A DNA stretch of 64,000 bases. It comes from Ciona intestinalis. Taxonomy: Eukaryota; Chordata; Ascidiacea; Phlebobranchia; Cionidae. Below are positions 13,101 to 22,100 of this stretch, piece by piece. Under the pieces are notes generated by a model. It did not search any database. It saw only the letters and a program-made list of their open reading frames with translations, and was not told the origin of the DNA. The stretch spans positions 4,678,001 through 4,742,000 of the forward strand of contig NC_020173.2 in NCBI RefSeq assembly GCF_000224145.3, read 5' to 3'. Position numbers and translations under genes: made by a program. Every line of letters begins with the position of its first letter. The first letter of the stretch is position 1.

Positions 13101-13836
13101 GGTATTTTTTAGGCTACAATTTCTTTTCAAATGGTGTAAAAAATAATGATAATAAAAAGTTGCCAACCAATGCTCCGCACATTTACAAAAAATATAAAAT
13201 TTAATTCTCTCCCTTTTAACCCAGGGTTTGTGTGTGAATGAGTTCCGTAATTCCCTCTTCATATCTTGTGCACCACGTAACTCAACCAGGCTACCCGCAT
13301 CTGCTTTACAAGAAGCTGGGTCATTTGGTTTAGATATCTCAACACAGGGAAATTTGACATGGTTTGTTTATCTTTTTGGATATTTTAAGGCTTGTCACTG
13401 CTACCACGTGGTCGTAGGTGTTTTTGGACAACACACTTAACGACAACTGCTCCAACCCAGTGGTCACTAATAGCTAGGCCAAATTGTCAGCCTTACAAAA
13501 AATTGAAACACAGTTAACTGTAAAGTTACATACGTGGTAACTGGTAAGCGGCACGAGGTGTATGAAACAGAACACCCTTGTTATAATGTCTGCGTTGCCC
13601 TGACATGGGAAGTTAATCAAGTTACATTTAAATCAACTAACTATCCATACAGTTACTCAATAACTGGAGAAGAATTTCTGTCATCAAGACTTGGAATTGG
13701 AAGCGTGGATTCTGCAGGTGTTGTCACAATAGCAGATTGGGACCAGTGGGTAAACGTGGTCGCTCTCTCATGTATTACAGTAGGAATGCTCACACTTACA
13801 TACATACAACTTACGCGCACTAAAACTATGACTTAA
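4144..13836 (+). CDS. abcg2-like: ABCG2-like half-transporter, copy 1
   Basis: ABC efflux half-transporter (nucleotide-binding domain then six membrane helices) expected to dimerise in the plasma membrane and pump lipophilic compounds. Exons: 4144-4364, 5043-5102, 5588-5702, 5947-6099, 6997-7154, 7690-7841, 9579-9674, 10011-10046, 10362-10487, 10682-10809, 11154-11239, 11434-11523, 11958-12082, 12400-12554, 12842-12931, 13225-13361, 13653-13836: 2,112 nt, 703 aa, all phases closing (human ABCG2 is 655 aa). Visible motifs: Walker A GPTGSGKS near residue 86, signature VSGGE 192-196, Walker B LFLDEP with Asp216, H-loop [19 protein letters not shown] keeps the arginine equivalent to human Arg482. 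The last extracellular loop has cysteines and an NST glycosylation sequon. Exons 5-6 have a second copy at 8332-8489 and 8950-9101. The upstream exon set 1742-2880 could replace the first exon. Confidence 0.9.
5365..5473. mobile_element. hAT-like non-autonomous element with target-site duplication
   Basis: Hairpin-forming insert in intron 2 of ABCG2-like copy 1. Ends are AGTGGCGCAGCC and its reverse complement GGCTGCGCCACT; the interior pairs G-runs with C-runs. It is flanked by the direct repeat GGCCATGTC (5356-5364 and 5474-5482), a target-site duplication of the length typical of hAT elements. Termini of the AGTGGCG type are common in metazoan hAT MITEs (family knowledge). The frame across 5367-5564 is part of this insert. 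Confidence 0.75.
6900..8260. repeat. Duplicated block, left copy (exons 5-6 and start of exon 7)
   Basis: About 1.3 kb near-identical to 8311-9590, running through exon 5, exon 6, an M-family MITE and up to the first bases of exon 7 (gcag|gttaccattgtga), where it stops at the 50-N gap. The two copies differ by scattered substitutions and indels in introns, for example a stretch around 7545-7600 missing from the right copy, and about 80 bases near 9250-9340 only in the right copy. Confidence 0.85.
7334..7527. mobile_element. MITE family M, copy in ABCG2-like copy 1 intron 5
   Basis: Family M is about 190 bp and palindromic at the ends: left end TAGTAGGGTGGGGAAGACG, right end CGTCTTTCCCCACCCTACTA, with internal conserved blocks GTGTTTTAAACAATTA and GTTTACTACTAAATGGGACG. 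TA flanks suggest a Tc1/mariner-type MITE; no coding capacity. This copy starts TAGTATGATGGGGTAAGACG and ends CCCCACCCCACTATA. Confidence 0.85.
8261..8310. other. Assembly gap (50 N)
   Basis: Exactly 50 N between the two copies of the duplicated block. Gaps of the same size occur at 26912-26961 and 38889-38938, so 50 is a placeholder length and the true distance is unknown. Confidence 0.99.
8332..9101 (+). pseudogene. Second copy of ABCG2-like exons 5 and 6
   Basis: Exon 5 copy 8332-8489 (158 nt) and exon 6 copy 8950-9101 (152 nt), both with intact acceptor and donor. The exon 6 copy encodes the same protein as 7690-7841. The exon 5 copy changes IGNE to IENE and the Gly before VSGGE to Arg (RRVSGGE); that Gly is conserved in ABCG2 relatives. 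The exon 5-6 pair runs phase 0 to phase 1, so the two pairs cannot be used in series in frame; only one or the other can be spliced to exon 7 at 9579. It may be a mutually exclusive pair or, more likely given the gap, the second haplotype assembled in tandem. Confidence 0.6.
8668..8853. mobile_element. MITE family M, duplicate of the 7334 copy
   Basis: Same insertion as 7334-7527 carried along in the duplicated block, so it predates the duplication or allelic split. Confidence 0.85.
10955..11110 (-). repeat. SINE-like repeat, family S, reverse copy
   Basis: Reverse-oriented copy in intron 10 of ABCG2-like copy 1: TATACACCTCGTGC, GAGTTACC, AACTTTGTGG and CAACCCATTAGTAAC are recognisable in that order. 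Confidence 0.55.
13441..13628 (+). repeat. SINE-like repeat, family S, copy in ABCG2-like copy 1 last intron
   Basis: Starts CGACAACTGCTCCAACCC and ends at TCAAGTTACATTTAAATC, only about 25 bases before the acceptor of the terminal exon at 13653. It supplies most of the last intron. Confidence 0.65.
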
Positions 13837-15100
13837 TCACACTTATGGTAGAATAAGGCGTGTATGACTAATGTTTTTCTACTGGAACTAATGTTGTAAT
13901 ATTAATATTTAAATGCAAGCAAAGACGAAGTAGGGTGTATAGCTGTTTTTTTATTTTTTTTTGGCTTGCTGTAATTTACGCAAAGCCGCTGTCGTTGCCT
14001 CTGTGTAGAATATACGCAAACTCTTTTTCTCAAGCCAATGTTGGGTATAGTAGGTTGGGGTAAGATGGGACATACGTTCTCTTTTCTTCTCCCATTAGGT
14101 AGTAAACAAAGAATATTAACATAAATATATAACCGCATCATCACGACTCTAAAAAAGTGTTGTTGACTGTTCAAAAAAATAATGGATTAAAAGTGCTTAC
14201 AGAATTCCATCTTACCCCACGTAATATATATCTATTTCATCTTCTTTATGCAACTTACTTTTCTTCATTGTGGATCTACCATTTTTCACTTTAAGCCAAA
14301 ATACGTTAGATTTCTGTCCAAGCCGTTCATACCACACAAGGCTTAATACGAGTACGAACCGCCTTTATCTATTTCTGACAAATTTCAAAGCAATAAATTA
14401 TAATATTTATTACTTGCACTTCCCGTCCACGGCTCATTAGCTTATCACTACGCCTCTATTCTGTTGCAATCTGTTTCAGAGAACTATTTCTTCTGTTAAA
14501 AACGTCGATACTTTTTCCTTCAGTATTTTTGTATTCCAATCCTATTACAAAATACTAACAATGTACGACAGCAAAGGAGAAGCTATTATTAACATTACAC
14601 TTGGCAGTTTAATTTGTTGCTGGAAATATCGAACATATTAATGTTACTCATTGTTTATTGTTTCTGATATGAAAATACATTTTCTTGTTGTTTCATTTGC
14701 AATTCGATGCATTTTTTTATAATTGAATGATTTTTTTTCATTTCCACGTAGCAGGCCAACTTCAGAAGTTATAACATGGGTGTCTTATTTCGTTCTGCCC
14801 GCTTACGAGTTGTCAGGTGCGATTTCTTTAGTTGAATATTTTTCTTTCTGTGGCTGATAACGGTTGAAGCAATTCCAGTTAGTTGTCTTGTGCAAAAGAA
14901 GCAGCACTAGAGACATGTAACGAGTGGATACGGTTGAACCACATCCATTCCGGAAATAAATCCAAGTTTTAAATGATACTTCTTTTCGATACGAAGGACT
15001 CTCTATGTAAAAACGTTGGTTTTACTGAGCAAAATAAAATAGTTTTAAATCGCATAAATTAAAAACTAAGCCTAAAAAATTGTTTAAGACTGCTGGTATA
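13837..15100. other. Spacer between the ABCG2-like genes, left part
   Basis: Contains the 3' UTR of copy 1, an M-family MITE (14047-14225) and AT-rich sequence. A 62-nt exon-like segment (14755-14816, good acceptor and donor) cannot be placed in a coding model. Nothing else supported. Confidence 0.5.
14047..14225. mobile_element. MITE family M copy
   Basis: Left end TAGTAGGTTGGGGTAAGATG, right end CCATCTTACCCCACGTAAT, with the internal TAGTAAACAAAG block in reverse orientation. Lies about 210 bp after the stop of ABCG2-like copy 1. Confidence 0.75.
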
Positions 15101-15156
15101 CCTGATCAAAAAACTGATCCCAAACCAAAAGTCTCGCGGTTCAGTCTACATTGCAG

Positions 15157-17797
15157 TGAACTTTCTCGTTTTGAGTCTAAATGAACTCGTAAATTCGTGA
15201 CCTTCGTTTTATAAATCTGGCCCAGTTAACATTCGTTCTCTCCTATTAAACTATTGGCGGACATAAAAGGCGATAAACACCAGACGTAGGTCGCGTGAAC
15301 TCTTCACAATTTGACCTGAACCAAAAGTAAGACGGGTTCGTGGTCATTACACACGAGCAGGTACAACCCGCAACCGCAAACTTGGCCTGGCTCCGCCGAT
15401 GCTGAAAACGACAGGTACCGGTTTTGTTTGTTCTAATATATGAACAGCGTATATGTTTACATCAACACGACAGCCTATATATGTATGGTACGGTTGTGTA
15501 ATGTAAAATTTGGGATGAAAAATTATCGTATCAAAATATTGGCTGTCATGTTTGCATTGAAACTGATCAAAAAGATTGATATACTCACATAGAATTTACA
15601 CTTTTTTAATAAACTAAAGCATGCAAAACCTTTCACATTTTCACTTCATGCCTTTTCAACGCATTACTACAATACAGATTCCACACATCTGACGCCACGA
15701 ATGAACTCCGTTCTCTGCGACCTGGAAATCCGACTCCAGTGTTTATTTTCCACCGGAAAAGCCCCTGTGACGTCACACACTCTCTCTCTTGCAGCCGAAC
15801 TGAGGACCTCATGAACTCGCAGTGAGTTCACCGCCCACAGTCGAGTTCATGTAGACTTGAAACGGTCGATTTCAATCAGACGAAATGAACCAGTGCAAAG
15901 TTACTTAATTCACGGCTTGCCCTTCTATCTACTGTCGGTAGGAATTTCCATGGTTTATTGAAATCAAAGGTAAGTTCAACAAAAAATATTTTTTCTTTGG
16001 GAACTTTACATCAATAGCGCAAAGATATTTGTTTAGGTTAAGAAATATTTTTTTATAAAAAATATTTTTCCTTTTTTAATAAAAGGTGGACATTATTTAT
16101 TGCATAAAAAAAATTATTTGCCTTAAATTTTTTTCGGGTAAAAAACGGCGCGAGAGCATGTGGTGACGTATATCCGCTCTGCTGATTTGAACTGGTTGTT
16201 TACGTATCGATCAACGTGTATAACTGAACTCGTGTTAGGTTCATGTGAACTCATTGGTGCGGTGACCCTGTCAGTCGAGGAGAATCCTCAAAATTCGAGT
16301 TCACAAGAAATTTTCGAGTTCACCGTGTTAGAATAAACACATCGGAACCCAAACAACTGTCTGTTTACGCAAACCAAAGCAGCTTTTTTCACTTGCTCGC
16401 CACCGCAACGTTCTCTCGAGTCGGCCAAGATAAGGAATAAACAGGAACCTTGCCCATCCCAGTTTTGGCAGAGGTAGCATCACGATTTAGACAAAAATTC
16501 GGGTTTGCTGTTCACGTTTTAATACAAAATATCGGGAAATCTAAACAAACACAAACAAAACGGCATGCTCTTGCGCGGCCTGAGGAATCTCTTTTCTACC
16601 CATAAACGTGAATATTTTATTCACGTTCATTCGTCATCAGATCCGTTTCGATAAAACCGGACGTGGAAAAAATTGCGGCAACGTTTTATCCGATTGGTTG
16701 ATACAGTTATATATTTTATTGACGCTACGTTGCATATCAAATTGGAACATTTGATTCTGAGTAGTTTACGATGAACTCCATTTTGTTTTTAAACTTTTCA
16801 CAAGCCGTTGTTATAACTCGGGTATAATGTGTGCGTACATATATTGTAGGGTGGTGTAAAATGAGTTTTCACTCACTTTCCTCGTCCCATTTGGTACTAA
16901 ACAACGAATTCTGTAGCCTCGCGACGCAGAAAGAGTATACAACGTGCGGTGTATAATTTATAAGGTAACAGTTGGTATATATGGTGGAAGAACACACAGC
17001 TGCAAATTGAGAAATGTATATTTATATTCTCAATCGCTCAAAATATACTAACAGTTTGTATATAAATCAACGCCAACAGCACTTTTAAAATAATTATTTC
17101 CAAATGCACTTAAAATTCAATCCAAAAACGCTGTTCAAGGTGCAGTAATAATAGAAGCAGTCTCGCCTACATTAAATTGTTATTTCAATTAAAGCATTAA
17201 ATTGCAGTCGCGGTATTTCGCATTGTAATTTTCAAATATTTTTAAATGATACGTAATTGCCTTTTCATATTAACTGCGTATTTCCCGCAATTAATTGTTT
17301 TCTGTGGTTACACGCAAATTAGAACATAATTACAAAACAAACTCCGTTCCTATATTCAAATTTTATATTCAAATTTGTGGTCTAAAATCGTGCAATCGTA
17401 GGTTATAAGCTGCTTTCGAAAAATGTTCGCTATCAATTCTCGGAAAAATCTCACGTCTCGATTTATCTTTTCAATCAAACGTGTCCTTACCCAAATTCGG
17501 ATACAATGCCGTAAAGGCAAAGGTATAGCCACTGTACTTTTATTAGTGCTTAGAAAAAGTATCTTATTTTATTGGCATTTCAAAATTATTAATAATAATA
17601 AACCAATTTCAGTTGCCATGCAAATTTCGAAAAATAAATTGCAACTTTTATATTTTATAATCCCACAAAAATGCTGCGTTATTAAAAATACAAAAATTCT
17701 GTCTAATCAGCAAAGAATTTGACCTACTAAGTTCATTCAATCGAATGTGACGCTGCTATGTCTGACAAACCACTTAAGAATCTCATGGTTATGAACT
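15157..17797. promoter_or_regulatory. Cluster of TGAACT/AGTTCA nuclear-receptor-type half-sites
   Basis: Sixteen exact TGAACT or AGTTCA hexamers in 2.64 kb (starts 15157, 15182, 15296, 15702, 15812, 15825, 15844, 15973, 16188, 16225, 16246, 16298, 16317, 16772, 17730, 17792), against about 1.3 expected at equal base frequencies. Most extend to GAGTTCA or CGAGTTCA. Spacings repeat: everted pairs 7 bases apart at 15812/15825 and 16225/16238 (second half GGTTCA), and direct repeats 13 bases apart at 15825/15844 and 16298/16317. AGTTCA is a half-site used by VDR/PXR-type receptors, and xenobiotic transporters are typical targets (family knowledge). It lies 1.4-4 kb upstream of ABCG2-like copy 2. 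The enhancer role is inference. Confidence 0.4.
16848..16935. mobile_element. MITE family M, truncated copy
   Basis: TAGGGTGGTGTAAAATGAG followed by the reversed CTCGTCCCATTTGGTACTAAACAA block; the right half is missing. Confidence 0.55.
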
Positions 17798-17799
17798 CG

Positions 17800-18950
17800 G
17801 CAGGGCAAGTGACCTGACGGGTATTCCCCGGTAGCGATAACGAGTGAGAGTTCGCTTAACCTTTTGTTGAGTCTCCGAACTCGCGGAGAGTTTACACTAG
17901 AATAGGAAAGAACGCATTAATTTGTCTCTGTTTTAAATGCAGGTTTTACTCAGCGGTTAGGTTTATGAGAACTACTAAATTGACGAAACAAATTTTCGTA
18001 CAAAAAAAGTTTTTCGTTTTGAGCAACTGATCCGCGTATTATCTCGGATAAGCTGGTAATATACACTATTTCGACCAGATAAACTATTCGATTTGCAGGA
18101 CGGCGGAAATTTACCAAGAAGTAATTGCTTAGACTTGTCTGACAGGAATTAGCGGTTTACGGTTTTGTAAAAAAAATTGGCAAGATTTTATTTTGCACGG
18201 AAAAATACTTTGATTGCGCGAATATTTTTAAGAAATAATGATTTTTCATGGCTTTAAAGGATTTTGTAAACAATCATTAAAAATTACTAAAACATGTTGT
18301 TTGCTTTAGTTTTGGCGTGATGGACATTGTACATTGTTGCTTGGTACATACGTGCTTCGTGTCACACATATGTTTATATATTTTCCCCGTTGCGGCATGT
18401 TACGGACGTTGGTTAAGGCCTGAAAAATGTTTTGTTTATTTTGAGTGGAATACAACTCGTGCTGTTGTGGCCGATGAACATTTAGCTTAAAAACGAAAAA
18501 TGTTCCAAATTTAACCCAGATTTCGCAACGAAGTTAATTACACCGCTCTGCTTGCCCGGGGCAATAGATTTAAATATAATGATTGATATTTTTGGCCTTC
18601 GTTAAGGTACTTGAAAAAATGGTTTGTTTTGGTGTGAAGTCGCAACACCATGGCCGACTTCCGACATTCCATTGGGTTCAGTTTATAAGAAGCAGATTCG
18701 CGACGGGCTGATCATTTATGAAGTTAATGGATCAACTGATAAAAGATTTCAGGAAGATTACGAGACTTTAAAAGGTACGAAGTTCACTTTCATTAAAACG
18801 TTAGGCTTTTACTACTCTTTTGTATTATACCGCTGTGAAATACTTGTTTTATTAGAGTTTTTAACGACATCAGTTTAGCGAACTTAAAAGCATAACATGT
18901 GTAACGTTTATTAAAACAATAAATATTTAAACCCATGAAGTTAAAATATA
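17800..18950. other. Upstream region of ABCG2-like copy 2
   Basis: No supported coding gene. A segment ending at a good donor (about 18605-18774, AAAAG|GTACGA) could be a 5' untranslated exon of copy 2, but splicing it to 19185 does not give an open frame into the transporter. Confidence 0.3.
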
Positions 18951-18954
18951 CCCA

Positions 18955-19078
18955 CTAAGCAAGATACGTGGTAACTCGTAAGCTAGCACCAGGTATATAA
19001 AATAGAACACCCGTCGTGTTGTAGCAACTGTCGTTTTCCGGCCACGCGAGGATAAAGCAAGTTACGTTCATTCAGTTA
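18955..19078 (+). repeat. SINE-like repeat, family S, 3' half
   Basis: Carries the GTAACTCGTAAGCTAGCACC block and the TTTTCCGGCCACGCGAGGAT tail, ending in GTTACGTTCATTCAG. It ends about 100 bases before the first coding exon of ABCG2-like copy 2. Confidence 0.6.
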
Positions 19079-19187
19079 TATCTTTTATTAAAACAATAAA
19101 TATTTAAACCTTTAAAGTTGAAAAATGCGGATAAATTGTTGAAAATATTAAAGACTTTTTTATTAAATCTGTGTTTTTTTGCAGACC

Positions 19188-22100
19188 ATGCTTGAAAGGC
19201 AGAGAAACGGTGGAGTGAAAAACGAAGCTTATGAAGATTCAGATTCATGTCGAGTTACTATAGATACAATGCAGAAACAAGAAATTAGAGGCCCTGTCTT
19301 AAGTTTCCATGATATTTCATACAATGTGGATACTGGTAGGGGTGTTGGTGGAAATAAAGGACAGAAAAATATTTTGAATAATTTGAGGTAATTTGCATAT
19401 TTGTATGATAGGTGTCAATCATTTTGATTGACACATGTGTTTGTATGTCTTTGAGTACAAAAATAATTTGATAGCAGGCTCATTATTAGAAACATATAAA
19501 ATATATTAATTAGGTAATTAAATAAATATGCTTTAACTAAAACAATATGATTATCTTATAGTAGGAAAATATTATATTTATTATTTATAGTAGCAAAACA
19601 TTTTGTTTTGTAATTAATTAAATCTAATCTTAACATAAAATAATTGTTTAACTTTTTAATTCCGCCATTTATTGTTTTGATATAACTATTAACTGGTAAA
19701 TCTTATAACATTTAATTTCCAACAGTGGAGTAATGAAACCTGGTCTTAATGCAATATTGGGACCCACTGGCAGCGGCAAGACTACGTGAGTTAATTTATA
19801 AATATTTATTAATATTTATCAGCTTTAAATAACTTTTAATTAAAATTTTGACTAGGAATTATTAGTCGGGTTCTATTAGTATTATTAAAAAATATCAATT
19901 CAAAAATATTTTCAATAAATTAAATCTAAAAATCTGAAAAAAACACGAAAAGCAAAATTAACAATTTTATTTTATTAAAAAATATAAAGAGAAAACCAAG
20001 ATAAAAAAATATAATTTTATCCAATTAAATATGGCAAATTTAAGACAAAATCGTGTAAAATGTGAGAAAACAATATTAATACTTATATGTTCATGTAATA
20101 AATTCAACCAATCAAAAAGCAAACTGTTGACCTGAATTATCAGATTATGGTTTTCTCTTCATATTTCCAAAATACAGCTGTGTTTTCAAAATAGAGGTAA
20201 TATAAACTTGTGGTTTCCAAACACGTTGTTTAACAGGCTGTTAGACGTGTTGGCTGGAAGAAAAAATCAGACTGGATTAACAGGTTCTGTACTTTTGAAT
20301 AACCAAACTCTGCCTTCCAATTTCAAGTGCTTAAGTGGATATGTAATACAGGTGCGCTGAATTGCTGGCTTAATTATGCACTGCTATAAATACTCTGTAT
20401 TGCAGTTGCACTTGAAATTTAATTAAATTTTACAAACAATCGAGTTCATTGTAATGCATTGCTACAAGACATACTAATGATCTAAATTCATTTTGTATTT
20501 TTTGGTAATTTTATTAAAACGAGTATATTTTGTATTTTTTTTATTGTTAGCACTAACTCTGTTAAAAATTGCACAGTTCCTACAGTGTGGCACTCTATAA
20601 AATTCTGTCCCAACTTGCCCCATTACAATAAAAATATCCCCAAAATATTTTTGCCCCTTATAGAAAAATTAACATTTACACTTAGTTTTTTTATTTTTTA
20701 TTAAACCTATGCTTTTAAAATCTTTTCTTTTATAAACATCAATTTTCAAATTAATTAAACTATTCCAAATAATTATTCCAAAATAAAATCGTACCGTCAT
20801 TCCTGACAACATAACAGCTTTGAGTGACAGACTAATTGTAGATTACATAGCTAATTGTTAGTGTGTGCACTTATCTGCATACCGCTGATATTGGATCTGT
20901 GTATAATTGGATTTTGATTTGAAAAACAATCTGTCAGTCATGCTAACACGAACAATATATACCTAAGGAAAACTTTACCTGAAGGATCAGTAATATTTGA
21001 TAACATATCATATAGTAGGGTGGAGAGAGACGGGAAACTTTAGCACATGATATCCAAATACCTTGACCTGTTTTAAACAATAAATAACGGTCTATAGGAG
21101 TCATAAGAATACAGTTTTATAATTCTTTGTTCTTTGTTTATTACCAAATGGGACAAGAAAATAGAATGAAATAGTGTCCCATATTTCCCCATTCTTTTAT
21201 AGCACGACCTGGCTATTAAATTATAAACTATATACATCCGTTGTCGAAAGCATTCCTACCAATATGCAAATTATGATACAGTTTCTTTGCCATGTAACTT
21301 ATAACATGTTTTTTAGAATGATATTGTGACGCCAACATTGACAGTTCGTGAAAATCTTTGGTTTTCTGCTCATCTTCGTTTACCACAAACAGTTTCAAAC
21401 CAATCAAAGCAAGAAAGAATTGATCAAATATTAGTTGATCTTAACCTAACATCATGTGCTGATACTAAGGTATATGTTGTTTTGTAGTTCAAAAAAAGCT
21501 TTTTTGACTTGACATTATATTTTCCTGCTTATTCTATAAGAATGAGGTCCTATGGCATGGCACCACAGAACCTATCATTTAGGCCAGAATTTGTTTAATG
21601 AACAAATTTTTTTAATAAAAAAAAATACATATTAAAACATTAATAAAACAATATTAACAAAATAAAATTTGAAAAATACATTCTACAGTAATAAAATAAT
21701 AAAAAATAATGAAGTCTTGATGAGCCGAACGAAAACGTTATCAAGTTTTTTTCTTTTGTTTTTGTTATAAAAAAAACTAAAAAAAAAATTTTTGGGTTTT
21801 CAGATCGGGAACGAGATGATCCGAGGAGTATCGGGAGGAGAGAAGAAGAGAGCATCGATTGGGATGGAGCTCATCACTGCTCCAACTGTTCTCTTCCTGG
21901 ATGAACCAACCACAGGGTTGGATGCTTCCACTGCTAATGCCGTCATGTTTCTACTGAAACAGTACGTGGAGGTTGTTTTGTAAATAGATAGTGAGAATCC
22001 TCAGCTTGCTTTGTGTATTAGTGTCTTTGTACCATCTTACTATTGTAGGCGTATGTGTTCTAGTGCAAGATACTTAACGACAATTGCTCCAACCTAGTGA

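Noticed and set aside
13902..14174. Minus-strand open frame of 90 codons
   Set aside because: Mostly within an M-family MITE.
14755..14816. 62-nt exon-like segment with acceptor and donor whose +2 frame faintly resembles an ABCG membrane segment (ITWVSYFVLPAYEL)
   Set aside because: Isolated, no neighbouring exons in phase, and two frames are open; the resemblance is too weak to call.
17423..17722. Open frame of 99 codons
   Set aside because: AT-rich, Lys/Ile/Asn-dominated composition, no splice context or motif; lies at the edge of the half-site cluster.
18605..18774. Open segment ending in a good donor (protein-like SVYKKQIRDGLIIYEVNG) before ABCG2-like copy 2
   Set aside because: Spliced to 19185 in its open frame it meets a stop within three codons, and no ATG starts that frame. 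At most a 5' untranslated exon.
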